Numbered from the stretch's first letter, positions 25,187 to 34,391 are shown. The stretch is 64,000 nt of DNA from Oscillospiraceae bacterium (GCA_028692035.1 JAQUYD010000004.1:1-64000); one strand, 5' to 3'. Notes: a model not told the origin generated them from the sequence alone. A program made the numbers and translations.

Positions 25187-25360
25187 TTACCCTTTATCCT
25201 TTTTTCCGTTATTCAGAATACAACATCCCATAACCAGAAGAGGAAATAGGATTCTTAAGCACATAAAACCCATTGGATCTCCCCAATCAAGATTTACATC
25301 TATCAAAAGACCGATAAACCATGCAATGATTGTTAAAACAACTGCACCAATTGTTTTCAT
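25187..25360 (-). CDS. 57-residue membrane peptide, AT-rich
   Basis: The frame begins MKTIGAVVLTIIAWFIGLL and ends NNGKKDKG. GGAGG stands 8 bases before the ATG, an excellent ribosome site. Two hydrophobic helices (about 4-20 and 34-49) flank a short acidic loop with D-L-D-W-G-D-P, and the tail is basic. Codons are clearly richer in A and T than in all neighbours, which suggests recent acquisition or unusual constraint. It lies between the beta-CASP terminator and maf. I recognise no family. A regulatory micropeptide or a toxin-like peptide are both possible, without direct support. Confidence 0.65.
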   Translation of the reverse strand: MKTIGAVVLTIIAWFIGLLIDVNLDWGDPMGFMCLRILFPLLVMGCCILNNGKKDKG

Positions 25361-25486
25361 CCTTTTACCTCCTTTCGTAAACTGTTATTGATCGAGCTGA
25401 TGATCCACGCTTTTTGACGAGGAACAAAAGGTCGAATTAAGATCTATTTTAAAGCCGCGCTCGGCGGGCTTTGTTCGATTGTGGTT

Positions 25487-26065
25487 TTACAGCTCCTGCC
25501 GATCTTTGCCCAGAAGCCGTTCCAGTTCTCGGGCCGTTCTGGCCATGGGAAAGCCCATCACGTTAAAATAATCGCCCCGGATGCTCTTTACAAACAGGCC
25601 GCCCTGCTCCTGGATGCCGTAGGCGCCCGCCTTGTCAAAGGGCTCGCCGGTGGCCAGATACCGCTGAATCTGCTGTTCCTGCAGCGGGTAAAAATCCACC
25701 TCGGTACGCTGGACAAAGGAGGAGCACTCCCTTCCGGCCCGGCAAAAGGCCACGCCGGTATAGACCAAGTGGGTCCGGCCGGACAAGGCTCGCAGCATCG
25801 CCGCAGCATCCGCTTCGTCCCGGGGTTTGCCCAGCACCGCACCGTCCAGCGACACAATGGTGTCCGCGCCGATTACCAGCGCGGAGGGGTGTGTTTTGGA
25901 AACGTCCATCGCCTTTTGCAACGCCAGCTGCCGGGGCAGCTCCTCCACCGTCCAGGTAGGGTCGCGCCGTTCTTCTATCCCGGAGACCACCACCGAAAAA
26001 AGGGTTGTCACCCGCTCCAACAGCTCCCGCCGCCGGGGCGATTGAGAGGCCAAAATCAATTCCAC
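25487..26065 (-). CDS. maf: Maf-type nucleoside triphosphate pyrophosphatase
   Basis: This 192-residue protein starts at a GTG, with AGGGGG about 10 bases upstream. The N-terminal LASQSPRRRELL is the Maf signature, and the conserved acidic GADTIVSLDG, LGKP and GKAGAYGIQ-type segments (here FDKAGAYGIQEQGG) follow. Maf proteins hydrolyse dTTP/UTP and modified nucleotides to monophosphates, a house-cleaning reaction, and have also been linked to septum control. It is the last gene of a minus-strand row glgP, dut, DUF4321, maf with gaps of only 12-18 bases. Pairing with dut suggests joint nucleotide-pool sanitation. Confidence 0.93.
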   Translation of the reverse strand: MELILASQSPRRRELLERVTTLFSVVVSGIEERRDPTWTVEELPRQLALQKAMDVSKTHPSALVIGADTIVSLDGAVLGKPRDEADAAAMLRALSGRTHLVYTGVAFCRAGRECSSFVQRTEVDFYPLQEQQIQRYLATGEPFDKAGAYGIQEQGGLFVKSIRGDYFNVMGFPMARTARELERLLGKDRQEL

Positions 26066-26077
26066 TCCAAACGCCCC

Positions 26078-26347
26078 CTACAGCCGGGACGCCAGGCCCT
26101 TGTAGGCCAGAATGGCGATGAGCACACAGATGATCTGGGCAATATTGATCCCCAGCTCAAAGCCAAAAGCCAGCCGGATCACCGCCAGATCCAAAATCAT
26201 CGGATTGTCCACGGCGATGCCCACCGTCTGCCCATAAGACAGCCAGCTCATCCACGAAACGCCCCGGGTGGCCGCCGCCAGCAAAGAGCCGAACATGACG
26301 CCGGCCAGCAGCAAAAACAATAAGATCAGGTTTTTCTTCATCCGCAA
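26078..26347 (-). CDS. DUF4321 domain membrane protein
   Basis: This 89-residue protein has two hydrophobic helices (about 5-24 and 62-83) and a short polar loop with a conserved-looking L-G-F/A-F-G-F-E-L-G-I-N-I segment. That matches DUF4321, a family common in clostridia and often next to maf. A TTG start has GGAGG 8 bases upstream; an ATG two codons later is 14 bases away, so the TTG is preferred. Function is unknown; its steady position beside maf suggests a link to cell envelope or division. Confidence 0.75.
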   Translation of the reverse strand: MRMKKNLILLFLLLAGVMFGSLLAAATRGVSWMSWLSYGQTVGIAVDNPMILDLAVIRLAFGFELGINIAQIICVLIAILAYKGLASRL

Positions 26348-26359
26348 CTCATTTTCCTC

Positions 26360-26797
26360 CTATCTTACACCGGTGGAGCCAAAGCCACCGGCGCCCCGGG
26401 CGGTATCATCCAGAGAATCGACCTCCCGCGTTTCCCATTCGGGGGTGGCCAGCACCACCAGCTGGGCGATCCGCTCCCCCGGCTCAATGGTATAGGCCGC
26501 GTCCGAATGGTTGTGCAGTCCCACCAGCACTTCACCTCGGTAATCTGCGTCAATGACCCCTACGCAGTTGCCGGGGACGATGCCGTGGCGGATGCCAAGG
26601 CCGCTGCGGGCAAAGACAAACCCCCCGTATCCTTGGGGCAGCACCATGGCAAGGCCGGTGGGAACTGGCACCGTCTGCCCCGGCGCCACCGTTACCGGCT
26701 GGGGGATGCAGGCGCACAGGTCGTATCCGGCGCTGGACTGGGTCGCTTTGCGGGGCAGCTGGGCCGCCGGATCCAGCTTTTGAAACAAAACGGTCAT
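26360..26797 (-). CDS. dut: dUTP diphosphatase
   Basis: The 145-residue trimeric dUTPase converts dUTP to dUMP, supplying thymidylate synthesis and keeping uracil out of DNA. All five motifs are present: AGYDLCA (1), ARSGLG (2), GVIDADYRGEV with the catalytic Asp and Tyr (3), GERIAQLV (4) and the C-terminal P-loop-like GAGGFGSTG (5). AAGGAGA precedes the ATG. It sits 18 bases downstream of glgP and 12 upstream of the DUF4321 gene. Confidence 0.97.
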   Translation of the reverse strand: MTVLFQKLDPAAQLPRKATQSSAGYDLCACIPQPVTVAPGQTVPVPTGLAMVLPQGYGGFVFARSGLGIRHGIVPGNCVGVIDADYRGEVLVGLHNHSDAAYTIEPGERIAQLVVLATPEWETREVDSLDDTARGAGGFGSTGVR

Positions 26798-26815
26798 GTT
26801 GATCGGTCTCCTTCG

Positions 26816-29215
26816 CTATTTTGTCAGACGCCAGATGCGCTGGGCGTATTCCTCCACCGCACGGTCGGCGCAGAAAATCCCAGAGCCGGCGATATTCATC
26901 AAACTCATCCGGTACCAAACGTCCGGCTGGCGGTACAGCCGCTGGATGTTCTCCTGGGCCTCCAAATAAGCGCGGAAGTCGGCCAGCACCATGTATGGAT
27001 CGACGTTCTTTAAGGAATCGGCAATCTCCGGGAACTTGTTGCCGGAAATCCCCTCGTACAGCGTGCGGATCAAATCCTGGATCAGGGGGTCCGACTGGAC
27101 GTATTCGCCCGGCGCGTATCCCCGCTGGCGCAGAGCCTGAACCTGCTCGGTGCGCATCCCGAAAATCATAATATTTTCATCGCCCACCTGCTCATGGATT
27201 TCCACGTTGGCCCCATCATAGGTCCCCAGGGTGACGGCGCCGCCCAGCATCAGCTTCATATTGCCGGTGCCGGAAGCCTCGGTCCCCGCAAGGGAAATCT
27301 GTTCGGACACGTCGCAGGCCGGGGTTAGCAGTTCTGACAGGGTGACCCGGTAATCCTCCAGATAGACGATCCGCAGCTTTTTCCGCAGCACCGGGTCGTT
27401 TTCGATCTCCTTTTGCAGCACGCAGATCAGCCGGATGATCTGTTTGGCCAAATAATAGCCCGGCGCGGCCTTGGCCCCAAAGATAAAAGTGCGGGGAACC
27501 AGATCCAGCTGTGGATTCTCCCGCAGCTTTTTCATCAGGTAGAGGATGTGCAGCGCGTTGAGGTGCTGGCGCTTGTATTCATGCAGTCGCTTGACCTGCG
27601 CGTCAAAAATGGAATCGGGATCCAGTTCAATTCCATACTGCTTTTGCACAAACTGGGCAAAAGCCAGCTTGTTTTCCCGTTTGACCTGGGCCAGTTCTTT
27701 CAAAGAGGCCGGGTCATCGGCAAAATCCCGCAGCTGTGAAAGCTTGGAAAAATCCTTCAGATAGCTGTCGCCGATCCGGCTGAAAATGAATTTTGTCAGC
27801 CGGGGATTGGCTTGTAACAGCCAACGGCGGGCGGCGATTCCATTGGTCACGTTGGTGAATTTTTCCGGCCAAACCGTATAAAAGGGATGGAACAAATCGT
27901 CCTTGATGATCTGGGAATGGAGCCGGGAAACGCCGTTGACGCTGTGGGAGCCTGCCACGCACAGGTTTGCCATCTTAATTCCGCGGTTCTGGACGATGGA
28001 CATGGAGGACACCGCATAGGGCGGCTGCTGATACTTTTGCTCCAGCTCCAGGCAAAAACGGCGGTTGATCTCGCAAACGATCTGGTAGATTCGGGGCAGC
28101 AGGCTTTTAAATAGGTCCTCGTTCCAAACCTCCAGCGCCTCAGACATGACGGTGTGGTTGGTATAGGCGAACACGCCCTGGGTCAATTCCCATGCCTTAT
28201 CCCAGTTGTAGCCGCATTCGTCCAGCAAAATCCGCATCAGCTCCGGAATGGCCAGGGTGGGATGGGTGTCGTTGATATGGATGGCGATTTTGTCCGCCAG
28301 ATTATCCAGCGTGCCGTAGGTGGACATGTGGCGGTTGATAATGTCCCCCACCGAGGCGGCCGCCAAAAAATACTGCTGGCGAAGGCGCAGCAGCTTTCCC
28401 TCCATGTGGCTGTCGTTGGGGTAAAGTACCTTGCTGATGACCTCGGTCATGGAGTTTTGACGAAGCGCAGACAGGTAATCCCCCCGGTTAAAGGAGTCCA
28501 TATCAATGCCGGCGGAGACCGCCTTCCACAGCCGCAGATTGCTGACCCCTTCGCTTTGATAGCCGGATACGGGCAGGTCGTAGGGCACCGCCTTGACCGT
28601 GTTGTAATTTTTATAATTGATGTGATGGTAGCCGTAGTCCCAGAATTCCTCCACCTCGCCGCCAAAATGGATATCAATGGCCTGATCCGGGTTGGGGGTC
28701 ATCCAAATCTCGCCGCCGGGCAGCCAGTAATCGGGTAGCTCGGTCTGCCATCCGTCGATGATCTTCTGTTTGAAAATGCCATACTCGTACAGGATGCAGT
28801 AGCCGGTGGCCAGATATCCCTGAGAAGCAAGGCCGTCCAGATAGCAGGCGGCAAGGCGGCCCAAACCGCCGTTGCCAAGGCCAGGATCCGGCTCGTGCTC
28901 ATACAGGTTTTCCAGCTTGACCCCCATCTCCTCCAGCGCGGCGCTGACCAGCCCCACGATTTCCAGGTTGTACAAGCTGTTTTTTAGCGACCGGCCCATG
29001 AGAAACTCCATGGAAAGATAGTAAACCTCTTTGTTGCCGTTGGAGTGGTTATATGCGGAAAAGTTTTTCTGTTTTTCGGTCAAGATGTTGCGCACCATCA
29101 AAGCGGTGGCCTTGTAAAACTGGTCGTCCGACGCCTGCTCCGGTTCCATCGAGAACAATAGCATCAGGTTCTTTTCGATTCCTGCTTTCAGCTCTGCCTT
29201 GGAAAAGCGGTCCAT
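26816..29215 (-). CDS. glgP: Glycogen/starch/maltodextrin phosphorylase
   Basis: GlgP (GT35) removes glucose 1-phosphate from the ends of alpha-1,4-glucans using PLP. The ATG at 29215 has AGAAGGGGG upstream and gives 799 residues, typical for bacterial enzymes; the frame runs 34 codons further without support. The PLP-binding segment EASGTGNMKLMLGG lies near residue 640. The N-terminal Y-Y-L-S-M-E-F-L-M-G-R and H-E-P-D-P-G-L-G-N-G-G-L-G-R-L-A-A elements are intact. It is the first gene of a row continuing with dut, DUF4321 and maf, but with its own promoter. With the GH13 enzyme downstream on the other strand, it points to glycogen or dextrin use. Confidence 0.97.
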   Translation of the reverse strand: MDRFSKAELKAGIEKNLMLLFSMEPEQASDDQFYKATALMVRNILTEKQKNFSAYNHSNGNKEVYYLSMEFLMGRSLKNSLYNLEIVGLVSAALEEMGVKLENLYEHEPDPGLGNGGLGRLAACYLDGLASQGYLATGYCILYEYGIFKQKIIDGWQTELPDYWLPGGEIWMTPNPDQAIDIHFGGEVEEFWDYGYHHINYKNYNTVKAVPYDLPVSGYQSEGVSNLRLWKAVSAGIDMDSFNRGDYLSALRQNSMTEVISKVLYPNDSHMEGKLLRLRQQYFLAAASVGDIINRHMSTYGTLDNLADKIAIHINDTHPTLAIPELMRILLDECGYNWDKAWELTQGVFAYTNHTVMSEALEVWNEDLFKSLLPRIYQIVCEINRRFCLELEQKYQQPPYAVSSMSIVQNRGIKMANLCVAGSHSVNGVSRLHSQIIKDDLFHPFYTVWPEKFTNVTNGIAARRWLLQANPRLTKFIFSRIGDSYLKDFSKLSQLRDFADDPASLKELAQVKRENKLAFAQFVQKQYGIELDPDSIFDAQVKRLHEYKRQHLNALHILYLMKKLRENPQLDLVPRTFIFGAKAAPGYYLAKQIIRLICVLQKEIENDPVLRKKLRIVYLEDYRVTLSELLTPACDVSEQISLAGTEASGTGNMKLMLGGAVTLGTYDGANVEIHEQVGDENIMIFGMRTEQVQALRQRGYAPGEYVQSDPLIQDLIRTLYEGISGNKFPEIADSLKNVDPYMVLADFRAYLEAQENIQRLYRQPDVWYRMSLMNIAGSGIFCADRAVEEYAQRIWRLTK

Positions 29216-29285
29216 TGAAAAACCCCCTTCTGGTTTTAAATCAAACAGTTTCCTTTTGTATCTGTCTTTTTCCTCACGTAGTTTT

Positions 29286-29314
29286 ATTATACTGGCGCTG
29301 TGTAAAAAACGCAA
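29286..29314 (-). promoter_or_regulatory. Promoter of glgP
   Basis: Read on the minus strand: TTGCGT, a 17-base spacer and TATAAT. Confidence 0.7.
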
Positions 29315-29460
29315 CAAAAGAAGCTTTTGGATTTCTGTTTTCCCCCGCCGCGCTGCCTTTTGCGCCGCGCGGCCCAGATCATGCGCACCATTTTGGGCCC
29401 TTTTTTATGGATTCTGACCATTTTTTCGGAATTTCCCTTTTCGATTTGGGGAAAAAGTAT

Positions 29461-29466
29461 TATAAT
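29461..29466 (+). promoter_or_regulatory. -10 box of zapA promoter
   Basis: TATAAT is found 90 bases before the start codon; the matching -35 at 17 bases (TTTTCG) is weak. Confidence 0.4.
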
Positions 29467-29550
29467 ATGAATATCTGTATATTGCGCCCTTAGGAAGGGG
29501 CGTTTTGGAAAAGATTCCGCGGGAATTTCCCGCAGAAAGGCGGAACATCC

Positions 29551-29919
29551 ATGAATCCAACCAGTCGGGTAAAAATCGAGGTCTGCGGCGCAAGATACAA
29601 CATCGCCAGCAATGAACCGGAGGAATATGTCAAAGAGCTGGGCGCCCAGCTCAATGCGCAGATTTCCGATATGTTGGCCCAGAACAACTCCCTTTCGGTG
29701 ACCGATGTACTGATTTTATGCCTGCTGAACTATATGGACAATTATCGCAAGGCGGAGGGCAACACCGATCACATGCGCAATCAGCTCACCGGTTATTTGG
29801 AGGACGCGGCCAAATACCGCATTGAAGCGGACGAAGCCAAACGGGAAATTGAGCGTCTGCGCCAGGAAATGAAAAAAATGGAACAGGAGCTGGCCGATGC
29901 AAAACGAATGCAAGCGTAA
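29551..29919 (+). CDS. zapA: Cell division protein ZapA
   Basis: ZapA bundles FtsZ filaments at mid-cell. This 122-residue protein has the globular N-terminal head (residues 1-60: V-K-I-E-V-C-G-A-R-Y-N-I, then E-Y-V-K-E-L-G and a T-D-V-L-I-L segment) and a long coiled coil from about 65 to 120 rich in Glu, Lys and Arg. GAAAGGCGG precedes the ATG. The downstream U32 gene starts within its last 23 bases, so both are translated from one message, an arrangement common in Firmicutes. Confidence 0.88.
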   Translation: MNPTSRVKIEVCGARYNIASNEPEEYVKELGAQLNAQISDMLAQNNSLSVTDVLILCLLNYMDNYRKAEGNTDHMRNQLTGYLEDAAKYRIEADEAKREIERLRQEMKKMEQELADAKRMQA

Positions 29920-31981
29920 AACGATGGAGCTTTTGGCTCCTGCCGGGGGGCCCGAACAGCTGACCGCGGCGGTGCTTTGCGGCGCCGACGCGGTTTATTT
30001 TGGTGCGGGGAATTTTAACGCCCGCCGAAACGCCCAAAATTTCGAGCTGGAATCGCTGGGGGAAACGGTGTCCTTTTGCCATCTGCACGGGGTCGCCGTC
30101 CATCTGACGGTCAACACGTTGGTGTTTGACCGGGAGCTGCCCGCCGCGATGGAAACAGTCCGCGCCGCCTGTAAGGCGGGGGTGGACGCGCTGATTGTGC
30201 AAGATCTGGGGCTGGCCCGGCTCATTGGGCTGGCCGCGCCGGATATGCCCATTCACGCCTCCACCCAAATGAGCCTGCACAATCCCAGCGGGGTTCGGCT
30301 ATTGGAGGGGTTCGGCTATGCCCGCGCCGTGCTGGGCCGGGAGATGAGCGCCGAGGAGATCCGGCAGGTTAGCCGCCAAACCAGCCTGGAGCTGGAAGCC
30401 TTTGTCCACGGCGCCCTTTGCATGTGCCTATCCGGCCAGTGCTATTTAAGCGCAGTGGCTGGGGAACGGTCCGGCAACCGGGGGATGTGCGCCCAGCCCT
30501 GCCGGCTGCCTTTTTACGAAAAATCACCTCAGCGCTGCGGCCTATCTTTGAAAGACATGAGCCTGTTTTCAAAGATCGAGCAGCTTGCGCAAGCGGGTAT
30601 TTGCTCTTTAAAAATCGAAGGACGGATGAAGCGGCCAGAATATGTCGCGGCGGCAGTAACCGCCGGGCGGGCGGCGCTGGCCGGGGAAAAACCGGATCTT
30701 GCCAGCCTGCAGTCGGTCTTTTCCCGCTCCGGCTTTACCGACGGGTACTTTACCGGCCGCCTGGGCCCTGACATGTTCGGGACCCGGCAAAAAGAGGATG
30801 TGACCGCCGCTTCTCCCGCGCTGTTAAAGGAACTGTCCCGGCTATATGCCAAAGAGACCGGGCGGGTGGGCGTCTGCGCACGGATGGAAATCCATGGCGG
30901 AGAGCCCCTGCTCCTGGCCCTGTCCGACTGCGATGGGAACCGGGCCGAATCGGTCGGGGACGCGCCGGAAGCCGCCCGTGCCAAAGAGACGACGGAAGAG
31001 ATGGTGCGTCAAAGCCTGGGGAAACTGGGCGCGACGCCTTATCATCTGGAACAGGCGGCCATTTCCATCGACAGTGGGCTGGCCGTTCCCGTATCGGAAC
31101 TCAACCGGCTGCGGCGGGAGGCGGTAGACGCCTTGTCCGCCATGCGTAGCCGTTGCCTGCCGGTTGCCTATTCCCTGCCGGCCCTGCCGAATCTGCCCCG
31201 CTCCGACGCCAGCCAGACGCCGGCTTTGTGGGTACGGCTGGCGTATGCCGGCCAGCTGGACCGGCCGCTGTGGCAAAAGGCCCAGCGGATCATCCTGCCG
31301 CTGGACCAGCTGGCGGCGCTGCCGGTAACCGGTTGGGAAGAAAAGCTGGTGGCCCAGCTACCGCCAATGCTTTTTGACGAAGAAGCCCTGACCCAACAGC
31401 TCACCGCTTGCCGGGAAAAGGGTGTTCGACACGTCATGACCGGGAATCTAGGCGGTATTTTGCCCGCACAGGAGCTTGGGATGCAGGTGATCGGCGATTT
31501 TGGGCTCAACGTGACCAATGTCCAATCCCTGCTGCGCTTAAAAGAAATGGGGCTGGCCGCGGCGACCTTATCCATCGAAATGCCAATGGTGGATTGTACC
31601 GCTATGCCGCCGGTGCTGCCGCGGGGCATTTTCGCCTACGGGCGGCTGCCGCTGATGACGGTACGTAACTGCCCGGCCGCGGCAGAAAGCAGCTGCCGTG
31701 GCTGTCAGGGGTTCCGGGTGATGCGCGACCGGCGAAACGCCCCCTTTGTGGTAGACTGCGGCGGCCGCCGGGACGGTGGACACAGCTACGGCGCCCAAAT
31801 ATACAACCATCTGCCCCTGTATCTGGCCGACCGGTTACGGGAATGCCGGGGGCTGGATTTTCTCACCCTATATTTTACAGACGAATCTTCCGCCCAGGCG
31901 GCGGATATTTTTGCAGAATACCAGCAGGGCGGCCGGCGGGAAGGGATCACCCGCGGATTATACTACCGCCATGTCAAATAG
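29897..31981 (+). CDS. U32 family protein with DUF3656, RlhA-like RNA hydroxylation factor
   Basis: This 694-residue protein begins with the U32 barrel (MELLAPAGGPEQLTAAV, Y-F-G-A). Cysteines at about 175-205 (C-M-C-L-S-G-Q-C and RGMCAQPC, with one more at C-S-L-K-I-E-G-R) could bind an Fe-S cluster. A long C-terminal part of DUF3656 type follows. In E. coli this layout is RlhA, needed for 5-hydroxycytidine in 23S rRNA, while the shorter TrhP works on tRNA uridine. The family's peptidase label is historical. The start at 29897 has AGGAG 8 bases upstream inside zapA. It is co-transcribed with the GH13 gene 33 bases later. Confidence 0.85.
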   Translation: MQNECKRKTMELLAPAGGPEQLTAAVLCGADAVYFGAGNFNARRNAQNFELESLGETVSFCHLHGVAVHLTVNTLVFDRELPAAMETVRAACKAGVDALIVQDLGLARLIGLAAPDMPIHASTQMSLHNPSGVRLLEGFGYARAVLGREMSAEEIRQVSRQTSLELEAFVHGALCMCLSGQCYLSAVAGERSGNRGMCAQPCRLPFYEKSPQRCGLSLKDMSLFSKIEQLAQAGICSLKIEGRMKRPEYVAAAVTAGRAALAGEKPDLASLQSVFSRSGFTDGYFTGRLGPDMFGTRQKEDVTAASPALLKELSRLYAKETGRVGVCARMEIHGGEPLLLALSDCDGNRAESVGDAPEAARAKETTEEMVRQSLGKLGATPYHLEQAAISIDSGLAVPVSELNRLRREAVDALSAMRSRCLPVAYSLPALPNLPRSDASQTPALWVRLAYAGQLDRPLWQKAQRIILPLDQLAALPVTGWEEKLVAQLPPMLFDEEALTQQLTACREKGVRHVMTGNLGGILPAQELGMQVIGDFGLNVTNVQSLLRLKEMGLAAATLSIEMPMVDCTAMPPVLPRGIFAYGRLPLMTVRNCPAAAESSCRGCQGFRVMRDRRNAPFVVDCGGRRDGGHSYGAQIYNHLPLYLADRLRECRGLDFLTLYFTDESSAQAADIFAEYQQGGRREGITRGLYYRHVK

Positions 31982-32013
31982 AGCCAACCCACTAGAATGG
32001 AGGAATCGCCGAC

Positions 32014-33861
32014 GTGGACCCGATTTTTCACGCCCAGAATCTTACCTACAAGTCCCCTTTTGGAGCGGTACCGGCGGGAACGCCGGTACGCTTTTGCCTG
32101 GATCTGCCCAAGGACGGCTCCTGCTCGCAGCCCCAGCTTTTGGCCTGTGCCGACGGCGGATGGGCCCAGCCCAAAAAAATCCCCCTTTTACTGCAAAGCG
32201 CCTTGCCCCAGGTCAACCGCTTTGAGGCCGTGTTTACGCCGGAAAAACCTGCCCTTTTGTTCTACCGCTTTTCCTTTCTTCAAGCGGGGGCGGAGGTGGA
32301 CTTTTTTAGCGACGAAAATGGCGGCGCTACCCGGCAAGGCGGCCGCTGGTGGCAGTTGACTGTCTACGACCCAGGTTACCGGACCCCTGATTTTATCAAG
32401 GGCGGGTTGTACTACCAAATCTTCCCCGACCGGTTCTGCCGCAGCGAAACCCCCAAGCAGGACGTCCCCGACGACCGGGTCCTGCACCCGGATTTTGGCG
32501 GTCTGCCGGAATTTCGACCCAACGCCGAAGGGAAGATCCTCAACAACGACTATTTTGGCGGGGATCTGGTGGGAATCACCCAAAAAATCCCCTATCTGCG
32601 GGAGTTGGGCGTCACCTGTCTGTATCTGAACCCGATTTTTGAAGCCCACTCAAACCACCGCTACAACACTGCCAATTATAAGCGGATCGACCCGCTGCTG
32701 GGCACCCTGGCAGACTTTAAGGCCCTTTGTTCTGCCGCCCATGAGGCAGGGATCTCGGTCATCTTGGACGGGGTGTTTTCCCACACCGGCAGCGACAGCG
32801 TTTACTTTAACCGGGAGGGCCGCTACGGAGACGGCGGGGCTTTTCGTGACCCGGAGAGTCCCTACCGCAAATGGTATCAATTTGATGAATATCCAAACCG
32901 GTATCGCAGCTGGTGGGGGATCGACACCCTGCCCAACGTGGAGGAGGAAGAGCCTTCCTATCTGGACTTTATCTGCTCAGACGAGGGCGTTCTGGAATTT
33001 TGGATGGATCTGGGGGCCGATGGCTTTCGGCTGGATGTGGCGGACGAGCTGCCCGACTGCTTTTTAGACGCGGTGCGCCGCCGGCTAAAGCGACATGGCG
33101 CCCATCTTTTGATCGGCGAGGTCTGGGAGGACGCTTCCAACAAAATCGCTTACGGCCTGCGCCGCCGCTACCTGCTGGGCGACCAGCTGGATGGGGTGAT
33201 GAACTATCCGCTGGGTAGCGCCATCCTCTCTTTTGTCCGCTATGGCGGCGGGCAGGATCTCTCCAGAACGGTCTGGGCCATCCTGGAAAACTATCCGCCC
33301 CAGACGGTGGCGGTGCTGATGAATTCCCTGTCTACCCACGACATTCCCCGGGCCATCACGGTGCTGGCGGGGGAACCCTACCAAAATCAGGACCGGGAAT
33401 GGCAGGCGGCCCACCACTTTTTGGCACCGGAGGCTTACGAAACCGGCAAAAAGCGGCTGCGGCTGGCCACGCTTTTGCAATATTTGCTGCCGGGGGTTCC
33501 CTGCCTGTATTATGGCGACGAAGCTGGTTTGTCCGGCTACCGGGATCCGTTTAACCGCTGCCCTTATCCGTGGGGGCAGGCGGATGTCCCTCTGCTGGAC
33601 TGGTTCTGCCGGCTAGGCGAACTGCGCCGGACCTTTCGGGAATTGCTGGCGGACGGGGATTACCTACCGGTGCAGTGGAGCCAGGATCTATTTTGCTTTT
33701 TGCGTAGGAAGGGCAGCCAAGCCCTGTTGACCGCGGTCAACCGCGGAGACGCGCCTTGCCGGATCCTGCTGCCCGGCAGCGACTGGCAGGTTCTGCTGGG
33801 GCAGGCCGACGGCGGCACGCTTGCCGCCGGGGAAGGGGTCGTCTTTTTGTGCCACCTTTAA
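32014..33861 (+). CDS. GH13 alpha-glucan hydrolase (neopullulanase/cyclomaltodextrinase type)
   Basis: The 615-residue cytoplasmic enzyme begins at GTG with GGAGG 10 bases upstream. Residues 1-125 look like the N-terminal beta-sandwich of GH13_20-type enzymes. The barrel holds the four GH13 regions: DGVFSH, GFRLDVADE with the nucleophile Asp341, GEVWED with acid/base Glu369, and STHDIPR with Asp443. A beta domain closes the protein from about 540. No signal peptide is present, so it acts on imported maltodextrins or on glycogen branches and complements GlgP. The substrate subtype cannot be fixed by eye. Confidence 0.9.
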   Translation: MDPIFHAQNLTYKSPFGAVPAGTPVRFCLDLPKDGSCSQPQLLACADGGWAQPKKIPLLLQSALPQVNRFEAVFTPEKPALLFYRFSFLQAGAEVDFFSDENGGATRQGGRWWQLTVYDPGYRTPDFIKGGLYYQIFPDRFCRSETPKQDVPDDRVLHPDFGGLPEFRPNAEGKILNNDYFGGDLVGITQKIPYLRELGVTCLYLNPIFEAHSNHRYNTANYKRIDPLLGTLADFKALCSAAHEAGISVILDGVFSHTGSDSVYFNREGRYGDGGAFRDPESPYRKWYQFDEYPNRYRSWWGIDTLPNVEEEEPSYLDFICSDEGVLEFWMDLGADGFRLDVADELPDCFLDAVRRRLKRHGAHLLIGEVWEDASNKIAYGLRRRYLLGDQLDGVMNYPLGSAILSFVRYGGGQDLSRTVWAILENYPPQTVAVLMNSLSTHDIPRAITVLAGEPYQNQDREWQAAHHFLAPEAYETGKKRLRLATLLQYLLPGVPCLYYGDEAGLSGYRDPFNRCPYPWGQADVPLLDWFCRLGELRRTFRELLADGDYLPVQWSQDLFCFLRRKGSQALLTAVNRGDAPCRILLPGSDWQVLLGQADGGTLAAGEGVVFLCHL

Positions 33862-33888
33862 AAATTGAACCGTTCGAGGTGATTTTCC

Positions 33889-34323
33889 ATGCGTTTTACC
33901 CCTTACCGCCATCTGGTGCAGTATTACGAGACCGACCAGATGGGGGTTGTCCACCACTCCAATTATATCCGCTGGTTTGAAGAGGCGCGGGTCTCTTTTA
34001 TGGACCAGATGGGCTTTGGCTACAATGAAATGGAAAAAGCCGGCGTTTCCAGCCCGGTGATCGAGGCCCGGTGCGTCTATCGTACCAGCGCCCGCTTTCA
34101 CGATGAAGTGCTGGTGTTTACCCACATCGACCTGTTTACCGGTACCCGGATGACCGTGTCCTACCGGGTGGTGGACGCCGCCGATGGGTCCCTGCGCGCA
34201 GAGGGGGAAACCCGCCACTGCTTTTTAAACCGGGCGGGGCGGCCCATTTCTCTAAAGCGGGATTGTCCTGCCGCCTTTGCGCTGTTTGGAGAATTGGCGG
34301 AGCAGGATCTTTATGCGGAATAA
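33889..34323 (+). CDS. Acyl-CoA thioesterase, hot-dog fold (YbgC/FadM type)
   Basis: The 144-residue protein carries the 4HBT signature YETDQMGVVHHSNYIRWFEEAR with the catalytic Asp at about residue 16. A single hot-dog domain is followed by a short tail. Such enzymes hydrolyse short- to medium-chain or aromatic acyl-CoAs, usually as tetramers. AGGTGA lies before the ATG, and the gap to the GH13 gene is 27 bases, so it is the end of the zapA-U32-GH13 row. The long hairpin after it closes that unit. The acyl substrate is not predictable. Confidence 0.9.
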   Translation: MRFTPYRHLVQYYETDQMGVVHHSNYIRWFEEARVSFMDQMGFGYNEMEKAGVSSPVIEARCVYRTSARFHDEVLVFTHIDLFTGTRMTVSYRVVDAADGSLRAEGETRHCFLNRAGRPISLKRDCPAAFALFGELAEQDLYAE

Positions 34324-34339
34324 ACCCGCAAGATCAAAA

Positions 34340-34391
34340 AAAGCCAATAAAAAGGCGAAAGCTGCGAAGCTTTCGCCTTTTTATTGGCTTT
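34340..34391. terminator. 24-bp perfect hairpin, bidirectional terminator
   Basis: A 24-bp perfect stem (34340-34363 with 34368-34391) with loop GCGA separates the plus-strand thioesterase from the minus-strand DUF3783 gene. Both ends carry A or T runs. Confidence 0.88.

Larger units (their letters stand above)
29216..29550. other. Divergent intergenic region between glgP and zapA
   Basis: It holds the glgP promoter (minus) and a -10 box for zapA (plus), both listed. A G-C-rich stretch at 29340-29400 can form only an imperfect hairpin; I see no gene. Confidence 0.5.
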
